NCBI GenBank assembly: GCA_946409145.1
Contig: CAMJVA010000117.1
Coordinates: 1-5,360, forward strand
Reading direction: 5' to 3'
From: an uncultured Enterococcus sp.
GTDB lineage: Bacteria > Bacillota > Bacilli > Lactobacillales > Enterococcaceae
Length of the DNA stretch: 5,360 bases
Shown here: positions 1-5,360 of the stretch, one piece after another
Position numbering within the stretch: position 1 is the first letter of the stretch
Layout of the letters: the number at the start of each line of letters is the position of its first letter
Made by a program: the position numbers and the translations under genes
The notes under the pieces: generated by a model
Seen by the model: only the letters and a program-made list of their open reading frames with translations
Database searches by the model: none
What the model was told of the DNA's origin: nothing

Positions 1-995
1 ACAACTAACGCTAGAATTACTCTGCCCCATAAAGACATGCCAGTGAAATCAAAAATGTGACCAAAAACGCCACCTGTATTAATTCCTTGGTGCATGATAA
101 TGGTGGCAGCAGTCATTCCCATTCCCACCATCCGACCAATGGAAAGGTCAGTACCTGTTAGTAAAATCAACCCGGCTACTCCTAAAGCAAGGAACATTTG
201 AGGAGAGGCTTGTTGTAAAATATTTAAAATATTATTGTATGTTAAAAGAGGAGATCCTTTAACAATTGGTGTAATAATAGCTAAGAAAATAAAGACGATA
301 ATAATGGCAAAATATAACCCATTTCGTAATAAGAAATCTCTTCTGTTAAAGGTGTATTTATAATTTTCCCATTTTTGTTCAAAATCTTCTTTCACACTGA
401 ATTTAGACATGCGCAATAAATCAAGTAAATGATATTTATGCATAAATGCTTCGTGTTTCCGATCTTTAATTTGTTGCAATTGAGATTGTAAATCCATTTT
501 CGCATCAAAAATTCGATTTTTGAAAACATATTTTTCTTCTTTAATTTCAGCATGATCAGATAAAGAAGCTAAGGTTTTCTTTTGTTCTTCTTGTAATTGG
601 GCTACTTTTTTCTTGTAATCTTCTTTAGCCAAAGCTTTTTCTTGCACAGAACTTGCTTTCACATGTTCATAATAATCAGAATTAAAATGCGTTTTAATAT
701 AATCTTCTGCTTCAGAAATATGTTGAGCTACTTGCCCTTTGTTTTGTTCTTCAATTTTTTTAGCTTTTTCTAATTCTGTTTTAAATTGAGCAATTTCTTG
801 CGCTTTTTCATCTTTTGATAAAGAGCGATCTCTTTTTGTGGAATCAATTTTGCTTAATAAAGAAATCACTTCATCGGTTCCTTTAAGTCTTAAAGCATTA
901 ATTTTTTCTTGAATTTTTCCCACATGTTCATCAATAGGTTGTAAAAGTTTTTTCTCTGCTTCTGGAGTCAAAATTTTATTTGTTTCAGTTGCCAT
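1..995 (-). CDS. mglC: Galactose/methyl-galactoside ABC transporter permease MglC, with long N-terminal extension (3' end beyond window)
   Basis: This is the membrane subunit of an Mgl-type sugar importer (BPD_transp_2, CUT2 family). The window shows 331 codons; the C-terminal half runs off the left edge. ATG at 995 follows AAAGGAG (1003-1009) with a 7-nt gap and lies 15 nt after the mglA stop, so the two are co-transcribed and probably translationally linked. Residues ~214-331 match E. coli MglC: FNRRDFLLRNGLYF leads into the first membrane helix (~226-245), then ALGVAGLILLTGTDLSIGR (~270-287) is the family signature, equivalent to ALGVAGLIVTQGTDLSAGR in E. coli. Residues 1-213 have no counterpart there. 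They are rich in Lys, Glu and Gln, contain no membrane segment and look like long alpha-helical coiled coil (for example ~58-105 and ~117-190). From normal MglC topology the extension should be cytoplasmic. The permease call is firm; the role of the extension is unknown. Confidence 0.92.
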   Translation of the reverse strand, partial: MATETNKILTPEAEKKLLQPIDEHVGKIQEKINALRLKGTDEVISLLSKIDSTKRDRSLSKDEKAQEIAQFKTELEKAKKIEEQNKGQVAQHISEAEDYIKTHFNSDYYEHVKASSVQEKALAKEDYKKKVAQLQEEQKKTLASLSDHAEIKEEKYVFKNRIFDAKMDLQSQLQQIKDRKHEAFMHKYHLLDLLRMSKFSVKEDFEQKWENYKYTFNRRDFLLRNGLYFAIIIVFIFLAIITPIVKGSPLLTYNNILNILQQASPQMFLALGVAGLILLTGTDLSIGRMVGMGMTAATIIMHQGINTGGVFGHIFDFTGMSLWGRVILALV

Positions 996-1010
996 GTTCT
1001 TTCTCCTTTA

Positions 1011-2519
1011 TTATAGGTATTTTGCACTGAGCCGTAAAAGCTCTTCTTGGTCTGTTTCTGCTGTATTCACAATTCCAGAAAGACGACCGTTTGACATAAC
1101 TCCAATACGGTTAGTAATTCCTAGAATTTCTGGCATTTCGGAAGAAACGACAATAATGCTCTTACCTTCTTTAGCCATTTTAATAATCAATTCATAAATT
1201 TCATATTTGGCCCCAACGTCAATTCCGCGAGTGGGTTCATCCATCATAAAGACTTTTGGATTTCTTTCTAACCATTTACCAAAAATAACTTTTTGTTGAT
1301 TCCCCCCTGATAATGAGGCAATGGAGTCTGTTGGTCCCATGGCTTTTGTGCGCATGATTTTAAGTTCTTTAGTGGTTGCTTTTTCCATTTTTTGGTTAGA
1401 TAAAGCAGCCCCTGCTTTATATTGGGGAAGATTAGCAATGGTTGTATTGAAAATTAAATCCCCTTTAGCAAAAATCCCGTTGGCTTTTCTTTCTTCTGTA
1501 ATCATGGCAAATCCATGATCCATGGCTTCTTTGGCAGAGTTAAAGTTCATTAATTTATTATTAAAATAAACTCTTCCTGCAGCTCTTGTTCTAATGCCAA
1601 AAATAGTTTCTAAAAGTTCTGTTCTACCAGCACCTACTAAACCATACAAACCAAAAATTTCTCCTTTTCCTACATCAAAGGAAACATCTTGTAATTGAGG
1701 AGCAAATTTTGTAGAAATATGGCGAATGGATAAAATTGGTTCTCCTGGAGTGTTATCTACTGGTGGGAAACGATTGTCTAAGGAACGACCAACCATAGCC
1801 GCAATTAATTCATTCATATTCGTATCTTTAGTGCTTTTAGTTGTTACTAATTTCCCATCTCGTAAAATCGAAACTTCATCACAAATTTCAAAAATTTCAT
1901 CCATTTTATGAGAAATATAAATAATTGAAATTCCTTGTTCTCTTAACATGCGCATCATTTCAAAAAGTTTATCTACTTCTTGCACCGTTAAAGAAGAAGT
2001 GGGCTCATCTAAAACGATGACCCGAGAATTATAAGAAATAGCTTTAGCAATTTCACACATTTGTCTTTGAGAAACAGACATGGTTCCCATTAATTGGTTT
2101 AAGTTTACGGTAATGCCAAGCTTTCTAAATAATTCAGAAGCTTGTTTCCGCATTTGTTTTTCATCAACAATGCCAAAAGAGTTAACAGGGTAACGGCCTA
2201 AAAATAAGTTATCCACCACATTGCGATCTAAACATTGGTTCAACTCTTGGTGAACCATGGCGATTCCATTTTCTAAAGCGTCTTTTGGTCCAGTAAAGTT
2301 AACCTCTTTATCTTCCAAAAAAACAGTACCTTCGTCTTTTTGATATGTACCAAAAAGGCATTTCATCATGGTTGATTTTCCAGCTCCATTTTCTCCCATG
2401 AGTCCCATAACCGTGCCACGTTTTACATCTAAATTAATGTGATCTAAAACAGTGTTTCGACCAAAAGACTTACTCATGCCTCTAATGGATAAAATGATAT
2501 CATCTTTCTTTTCTGTCAT
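1011..2519 (-). CDS. mglA: Galactose/methyl-galactoside ABC transporter ATP-binding protein MglA
   Basis: This is the cytoplasmic ATPase of the importer, a fused pair of ABC domains (502 aa; E. coli MglA is about 506). Domain 1 (~8-250) has a complete site: Walker A GENGAGKST (42-50), Q-loop MVHQ (Q91), signature SVSQRQ (148-153), Walker B VIVLDEP (167-173) and H-loop YISHK (H204). Domain 2 (~260-500) has a degenerate Walker A, GLVGAGRTE with Arg in place of Lys (293-301), then LSGGNQQK (403-410), MMDEP (425-429) and SSEMPE instead of an H-loop His (459-464). This asymmetry is normal in the MglA/RbsA family. MVGRSLDNRFP, DEPTRGIDVGAK and EMPEILGIT are close to E. coli MglA rather than RbsA, supporting galactoside specificity. 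An in-frame GTG at 2549 would add 10 residues, but the ATG at 2519 has the well-spaced AGGAG and fits the family length. Confidence 0.95.
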   Translation of the reverse strand: MTEKKDDIILSIRGMSKSFGRNTVLDHINLDVKRGTVMGLMGENGAGKSTMMKCLFGTYQKDEGTVFLEDKEVNFTGPKDALENGIAMVHQELNQCLDRNVVDNLFLGRYPVNSFGIVDEKQMRKQASELFRKLGITVNLNQLMGTMSVSQRQMCEIAKAISYNSRVIVLDEPTSSLTVQEVDKLFEMMRMLREQGISIIYISHKMDEIFEICDEVSILRDGKLVTTKSTKDTNMNELIAAMVGRSLDNRFPPVDNTPGEPILSIRHISTKFAPQLQDVSFDVGKGEIFGLYGLVGAGRTELLETIFGIRTRAAGRVYFNNKLMNFNSAKEAMDHGFAMITEERKANGIFAKGDLIFNTTIANLPQYKAGAALSNQKMEKATTKELKIMRTKAMGPTDSIASLSGGNQQKVIFGKWLERNPKVFMMDEPTRGIDVGAKYEIYELIIKMAKEGKSIIVVSSEMPEILGITNRIGVMSNGRLSGIVNTAETDQEELLRLSAKYL

Positions 2520-2527
2520 TTTTTCTA

Positions 2528-2532
2528 CTCCT
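2528..2532 (-). promoter_or_regulatory. Ribosome binding site of mglA, deciding the start codon
   Basis: AGGAG on the minus strand lies 8 nt before the ATG at 2519, an ideal spacing. It falls inside the longer reading frame that could start at the GTG at 2549. That GTG has only AT-rich sequence and no Shine-Dalgarno match just upstream, so the ATG is preferred. Confidence 0.8.
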
Positions 2533-2562
2533 GTATCCTTAATTTTCACAGTGCAACACTTT

Positions 2563-2599
2563 AAAAAGGCAAGGGTCTAAGACAACGCCTTAGATCCTT
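2563..2599 (-). terminator. Terminator-like hairpin between mglB and mglA (possible attenuator)
   Basis: On the minus strand AAGGATCTAA (2599-2590) pairs with TTAGACCCTT (2580-2571) with a single A/C mismatch. One more G-C pair closes a 7-nt loop. The stem is followed by GCC and a TTTTT run (2567-2563). The stem is imperfect and the U-tract is short and offset by 3 nt, so it should terminate only partly. That fits reduced read-through from mglB into mglA. The hairpin is seen in sequence; the function is inference. Confidence 0.55.
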
Positions 2600-2621
2600 C
2601 CTTTCATTTATACTCTTTGAA

Positions 2622-2653
2622 ATTGGGACTGTAACTTTTGTCACAGTCCCAAT
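2622..2653 (-). promoter_or_regulatory. Stable hairpin just after mglB (mRNA 3'-end stabiliser or processing site)
   Basis: A perfect 11-bp inverted repeat, ATTGGGACTGT and ACAGTCCCAAT, encloses a 10-nt loop and starts 13 nt after the mglB stop codon. No U-run follows it (TTTCAAAG), so it is not a classic intrinsic terminator. Similar hairpins after binding-protein genes in ABC operons are known to protect the upstream message from 3' decay, so the binding protein is made in excess. That role is inferred here from position. Confidence 0.6.
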
Positions 2654-2666
2654 CGTTCATTTCATC

Positions 2667-3959
2667 TTATTGATTAAGAATTGAGGTATAAGAAGCAGCG
2701 TTATCTGTTTTCACCATGTTAATAGCAAAAGCATCGTATTCGCTTGGGTTACCTAAACGGTTAGTGATATTTGATTCTGTTTGGCCATCACCAGCAATGT
2801 ATTCTACTTTTAGGTTCATTAATTTGTCATATTTTTGTAGTAATGGTTGGTAAGTTGAACCTAAGAAGTTATCAGATGAATTGTAAATATTCAACCAAAC
2901 TTTCTTTTCAGGAGATTTAGCAGTGTCTAATTGTTTAGAAACTTTGTCATTGATTTTAGTAGAATCAGAGAAATCTTTGTAGTTATCAGCAGTTACTGCT
3001 TCATTTAAAGCATAGTAAGAACGTTCATCTTCTTTATAAACGTAATCGTCTTCACTTAAAACATTTCCTTGATCATCAGCTGTACCAATACCAGTGTCAG
3101 CATCTACACCGTCTAAGGCATTACGTAAAACACGTAAAGTTAAGTAAGCTTGTACGTCAGCGTGTTGGCTCACAGTACCACCGTAACCTTCTGCAATGGC
3201 AGCAACGGCATCAGAGTTAGCATCGTAACCAAATGTTGGGACTTTATTATCTTTAGACCATGAGTTAAACATGGACATTCCCATACCGTCATTGTTAGAA
3301 GCAATCACATCAATTTGATCGCCTAAAGAAGACGCCCAAGTAGAAATAGCATTTCCGGCAGTAGCCGCATCCCAAGTTGCTCCTGAATTATTTTTCATTT
3401 CTTGAGAAGCAAGTTCTCTAATTGTGTAAGATTTGCCATTCACTTCAAGTTTGCTATCTTTAACGGCAGTTGCTTTTCCGTCAGCGTTTGTTCCAACTGG
3501 TTCTGAATCAACTGCTCCGTCTTTTTCAACGCCAGTACCAAGAGCTTTTCTAACCCCTCTTGTTCTAGCAATAGAATCGTTATGACCAACGTCTCCAATT
3601 GCTAATACATAGCCAATGACACCGTCTCCATTTTTATCAACAGTATCAATATTTTTTTCAATATAATCTTTAATCATTTGTCCTTGAACTTCAGCACCTT
3701 GGTTAGCGTCAAACCCCACATAGTAAGTTTTGTCGTTAAAGCTTAAAGCTGTTTTGTCTAATTCTCCAGTAGAAGAGTTAGAAGGTTGGCGGTTAAACCA
3801 TACTAAAGGTTTTTCTTTATTAGCAACAGATGAAGAGCTACCATTTCCTCCTGAAGCATTTGAACCATCTGTATCACCAGATTTTCCTGAACCACATGCT
3901 GCTAGAGAAACAGTTAAACCAAGTGCTGCTAATGCCATTAATCCTACTTTTTTCTTCAT
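2667..3959 (-). CDS. mglB: Galactose/glucose-binding lipoprotein MglB, apparently circularly permuted
   Basis: This is the substrate-binding lipoprotein of the Mgl importer (430 aa), anchored outside the membrane. A signal peptide ends in lipobox LAAC (Cys22), followed by a Gly/Ser/Asn linker to ~residue 48. Residues 50-330 align with residues ~85-309 of classical GBP: LVWFNRQPS (N56), YYVG, EF-hand-like calcium loop DKNGDG (108-113), GHNDSIAR (H126, D128, R132), W196, NND (N223) and FGYD (D246). Residues ~353-430 then align with the classical N-terminus: VWLNIYNSSDNF (Y359, D363, F365) and FAINMV. The order is therefore C-part then N-part, joined by a linker (~331-352). Sugar-contact positions are retained, except that Gln265 takes the place of Asn256. 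About 35-40 extra residues lie at ~141-190. The ATG at 3959 has AAAGGGGAGG upstream. The galactose/glucose ligand is inferred from these residues and the neighbours. Confidence 0.92.
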   Translation of the reverse strand: MKKKVGLMALAALGLTVSLAACGSGKSGDTDGSNASGGNGSSSSVANKEKPLVWFNRQPSNSSTGELDKTALSFNDKTYYVGFDANQGAEVQGQMIKDYIEKNIDTVDKNGDGVIGYVLAIGDVGHNDSIARTRGVRKALGTGVEKDGAVDSEPVGTNADGKATAVKDSKLEVNGKSYTIRELASQEMKNNSGATWDAATAGNAISTWASSLGDQIDVIASNNDGMGMSMFNSWSKDNKVPTFGYDANSDAVAAIAEGYGGTVSQHADVQAYLTLRVLRNALDGVDADTGIGTADDQGNVLSEDDYVYKEDERSYYALNEAVTADNYKDFSDSTKINDKVSKQLDTAKSPEKKVWLNIYNSSDNFLGSTYQPLLQKYDKLMNLKVEYIAGDGQTESNITNRLGNPSEYDAFAINMVKTDNAASYTSILNQ

Positions 3960-3970
3960 AAAACTTTTTT

Positions 3971-3977
3971 CCTCCCC
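3971..3977 (-). promoter_or_regulatory. Strong ribosome binding site of mglB
   Basis: GGGGAGG on the minus strand lies 11 nt before the mglB ATG. It is the longest Shine-Dalgarno match in the window, consistent with high output of the binding protein. The spacing is slightly long. Confidence 0.75.
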
Positions 3978-3987
3978 TTTAGCACAT

Positions 3988-4003
3988 TTGAATGCGCTTT
4001 ATT
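3988..4003 (-). promoter_or_regulatory. Candidate cre (CcpA) site upstream of mglB
   Basis: AATAAAGCGCATTCAA on the minus strand matches the cre consensus WTGNNARCGNWWWCAW at every fixed or degenerate position except the TG of the left half, which is AT here. It lies 28 nt before the mglB start, just downstream of a possible -10 box. There, CcpA could block transcription when preferred sugars are present. Carbon catabolite control of a sugar importer is expected biology; this particular site is a two-mismatch guess. Confidence 0.4.
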
Positions 4004-4012
4004 TACATTGTT

Positions 4013-4018
4013 AGTATA
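4013..4018 (-). promoter_or_regulatory. Candidate -10 box of the mgl operon
   Basis: TATACT on the minus strand is a 5/6 match to TATAAT, 53 nt before the mglB start. No hexamer resembling TTGACA is found 16-19 nt upstream, so the promoter is either activator-dependent or lies elsewhere. A second weak pair is TTGCTA with TATTAG about 16 nt downstream of it, slightly further from mglB. Neither is secure. Confidence 0.35.
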
Positions 4019-4317
4019 AGGTAAAAAAATCTAATAAAACATAGAAAATTTTTAGCAAAAGATTGAAAATTTTAAGGTTTCTTAAAAAAATTCTTGTTTT
4101 ACCTCTTATTAATTTTTTCACAAAAGAAAACGATTTACCTTTGTCCTTTATTTCTTTTAAAAAAATTTTCACAAATAGGAAAAATAAGCAATTGGAAGAT
4201 GTAATTTAGATTTCATAGAAAAATTCTTTCCTGAAGCGTAGAAATTTTTCATCTGAAAATAATATTAATCAGTGCTAGACTTCATTTCTTCAATCAAAAA
4301 TTTTCTAATTTTTAGAC
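4019..4317. other. AT-rich intergenic region with no supported gene
   Basis: This stretch between the kinase terminator and the mglB promoter region is very AT-rich, with many A and T runs. Both strands were checked for short genes; only a 27-codon minus-strand frame without a ribosome binding site was seen, and it was rejected. It most likely serves as the upstream control region of the mgl operon. No RNA gene or known riboswitch was recognised. Confidence 0.6.
4115..4175 (-). repeat. Two direct copies of TTTGTGAAAA, 51 bp apart
   Basis: The 10-mer TTTGTGAAAA occurs on the minus strand at 4175-4166 and again at 4124-4115. The 51-bp offset is close to five helical turns, so both copies would face the same side of the DNA. 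That would suit a regulator upstream of mglB. In such AT-rich DNA the repeat could be chance. Confidence 0.35.
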
Positions 4318-4364
4318 AAAAAAACTCAGAAAAAATTTTCTAAAAGAAAATTCTTTCTGAGTTT
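4318..4364 (-). terminator. Strong intrinsic terminator of the PASTA kinase gene
   Basis: On the minus strand a 19-bp stem (4364-4346 pairing with 4340-4322) has a single G-U wobble and a TTTTA loop, followed directly by a T run. It begins 3 nt after the kinase stop codon. It separates the kinase transcript from the mgl operon, so mglB needs its own promoter. Confidence 0.92.
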
Positions 4365-4367
4365 CTA

Positions 4368-5360
4368 TTATTGTACTGTTTCACTAGAGGCTGTCGTCGA
4401 TTCTTCTGTTTGAGAATGAGAGGGTTCTGTGGAAGAAGGTTCAGAAGAAGAGGATGGTGGTGTGCTTTCTTTTGGTTTTGGACCTTTAGAAATCACTACT
4501 GTCACAGAAGAACCTGCTTTTATAATGGAGCCTTCAGCTGGACTAGAGGAGATAGCTTCTCCTTTTGTGACACTTTCATCATATTCTTCTTGGAAAGTGA
4601 CTAATAAATTATTGTTATTAGCAAAATCTAACACTTGTTGTTTACTATACCCATAAAAATTAGGTAAGGTAATGCCTTCTTCTTCTTTTGCTACAGTTAA
4701 GGTAATGGAAGAATCTGTTGGATCTACTTCAGTTCCTGAACTTAAGCTTTGACCAATGACTGTTCCCGCTTTTTCAGTAGAAATTTCAGTATTCACTGTA
4801 ATACTACTTTCTGAAAAACCAAGAGCTATTAAGTCAGCATAAGCACTGTCTTTTTCATAGCCATAATAATTTTTCATGGTAATTTTTTCTGGTCCAGTAG
4901 AAACAGTTAAGGTAATAGTACTATCTGGACTCGCTTTTTCTTTTACTTTAGGATCTTGTTCAATGACTAAACCAGGATCTGTTTTTGAGGCTTGCTCTTT
5001 TTGCTCGATTTTATCTTTTGAAAAACCAGCAGCAACTAAAGTAGCCACAGCTTCATCAAATGTTTGGTTAGTAACATCAGGTATTTCAATTTCTCCAGGG
5101 CCCGTGGAAACATATAAAGTAACTTCTCGTTTTTCTTTTACCACAGCTGCTTTTTCTGGATCTGTTTTAACGACTAAACCTTTTTCAATCGTATCATCAG
5201 CGACATCTTTTGTTTCTTTCGCTACTGTTAATTTGGCTTTTTCTAATTCTTTAGTGGCTTCTTCTACGGTCATTTCAGAAACATTTGGTACTGTGACATT
5301 TTCTGGTGCACTAAGAGCTAAAGCTACAGCAATTCCTGCCACTAAGGCTAAAATAATTCC
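4368..5360 (-). CDS. prkC: PASTA-domain Ser/Thr protein kinase, C-terminal membrane and extracellular part (5' end beyond window)
   Basis: Only the last 330 codons are in the window; the frame stays open to the right edge, so the GTG at 5342 is internal. The first visible residues, GIILALVAGIAVALALS, are a transmembrane helix. Four PASTA repeats follow at about 22-88, 91-157, 160-225 and 230-294 of the visible part. Each starts with an I/V-x-hydrophobic-x-N/D motif and ends near a TVSTGP-like strand. The last ~36 residues are a Ser/Thr/Pro/Glu-rich tail. A helix leading straight into PASTA repeats is the arrangement of PrkC/StkP/IreK kinases, which sense muropeptides or lipid II and control cell-wall growth and division. 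PBP2x also has PASTA domains, but they follow a transpeptidase domain, not a helix. The kinase domain is not visible, so the kinase call is inferred from architecture. Confidence 0.85.
   Translation of the reverse strand, partial: GIILALVAGIAVALALSAPENVTVPNVSEMTVEEATKELEKAKLTVAKETKDVADDTIEKGLVVKTDPEKAAVVKEKREVTLYVSTGPGEIEIPDVTNQTFDEAVATLVAAGFSKDKIEQKEQASKTDPGLVIEQDPKVKEKASPDSTITLTVSTGPEKITMKNYYGYEKDSAYADLIALGFSESSITVNTEISTEKAGTVIGQSLSSGTEVDPTDSSITLTVAKEEEGITLPNFYGYSKQQVLDFANNNNLLVTFQEEYDESVTKGEAISSSPAEGSIIKAGSSVTVVISKGPKPKESTPPSSSSEPSSTEPSHSQTEESTTASSETVQ

Noticed and set aside
994..1911. Plus-strand frames of 61-67 codons opposite mglA
   Set aside because: All are antisense to conserved MglA motifs and lack start signals.
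1880..1960. Degenerate second nucleotide site of MglA as a sign of gene decay
   Set aside because: Arg for the Walker A Lys and loss of the H-loop His in domain 2 are normal in MglA/RbsA-type ATPases.
2520..2549. GTG start giving MglA ten more residues
   Set aside because: The GTG lacks a ribosome binding site, whereas the ATG at 2519 has AGGAG 8 nt upstream and gives the usual family length.
2667..3959. Explaining the odd MglB order as a misassembly or broken gene
   Set aside because: The frame is intact from lipoprotein signal to stop, the linker is in frame, and flanking control elements are in place. Raw reads would settle it fully.
3730..4014. Plus-strand open frame of 94 codons opposite the mglB start
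   Set aside because: It is antisense to the well-supported mglB coding sequence and has no ribosome binding site or recognisable domain.
4169..4252. Minus-strand 27-codon frame (MKNFYASGK...) in the intergenic region
   Set aside because: No ribosome binding site, no recognisable family, and open frames of this length are expected by chance.
4371..4656. Two overlapping plus-strand frames opposite the kinase tail
   Set aside because: They mirror the low-complexity Ser-rich tail and the fourth PASTA repeat and show no protein-like features.
4340..5342. Treating the GTG at 5342 as the start of a small secreted PASTA protein
   Set aside because: The frame continues open upstream through hydrophobic residues to the window edge, and the site has no ribosome binding site. 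It lies in the middle of a transmembrane helix.

Overview
The window is AT-rich and reads like a low-GC Gram-positive (Firmicutes) chromosome, probably Lactobacillales-like. The signs are strong AGGAG-type ribosome binding sites, a lipoprotein substrate-binding protein with a Cys lipobox, and a PASTA-repeat Ser/Thr kinase. I cannot name the genus. All supported genes lie on the minus strand, so transcription runs from right to left.

Layout in transcription order. (1) 5360-4368: the 3' part of a membrane-anchored PASTA kinase (PrkC/StkP/IreK family), with one transmembrane helix, four PASTA repeats and a Ser/Thr-rich tail. It ends at a very strong intrinsic terminator (4318-4364). (2) 4317-3960: about 360 nt of AT-rich DNA with no supported gene, which must hold the promoter region of the next operon. 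It contains a cre-like site, a candidate -10 box and a 10-nt direct repeat. (3) 3959-2667: mglB, a galactose/glucose-binding lipoprotein. (4) 2666-2520: a spacer with two hairpins, the second resembling a weak terminator. (5) 2519-1011: mglA, the twin-domain ATPase. (6) 995 to the left edge: mglC, the permease, cut off by the window.

Together mglB-mglA-mglC form an Mgl-type (CUT2 family) galactose/methyl-galactoside/glucose ABC importer. MglB captures sugar outside the membrane, MglC forms the channel and MglA hydrolyses ATP. The hairpins after mglB probably let the binding protein be made in excess over the membrane parts.

The most striking observation is that MglB appears to be a natural circular permutant. 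The segment that forms the N-terminus of classical galactose-binding protein (first strand, sugar-binding Tyr/Asp/Phe, and the strand carrying AIN) sits at the C-terminus here (about residues 353-430). The mature protein begins at what is normally residue ~85 (the strand ending in FFN). Nearly all sugar-contacting residues are kept in permuted order. The second oddity is MglC, which carries about 214 extra, highly charged, probably coiled-coil residues before its first membrane helix. I see no RNA genes, CRISPR arrays or insertion sequences.
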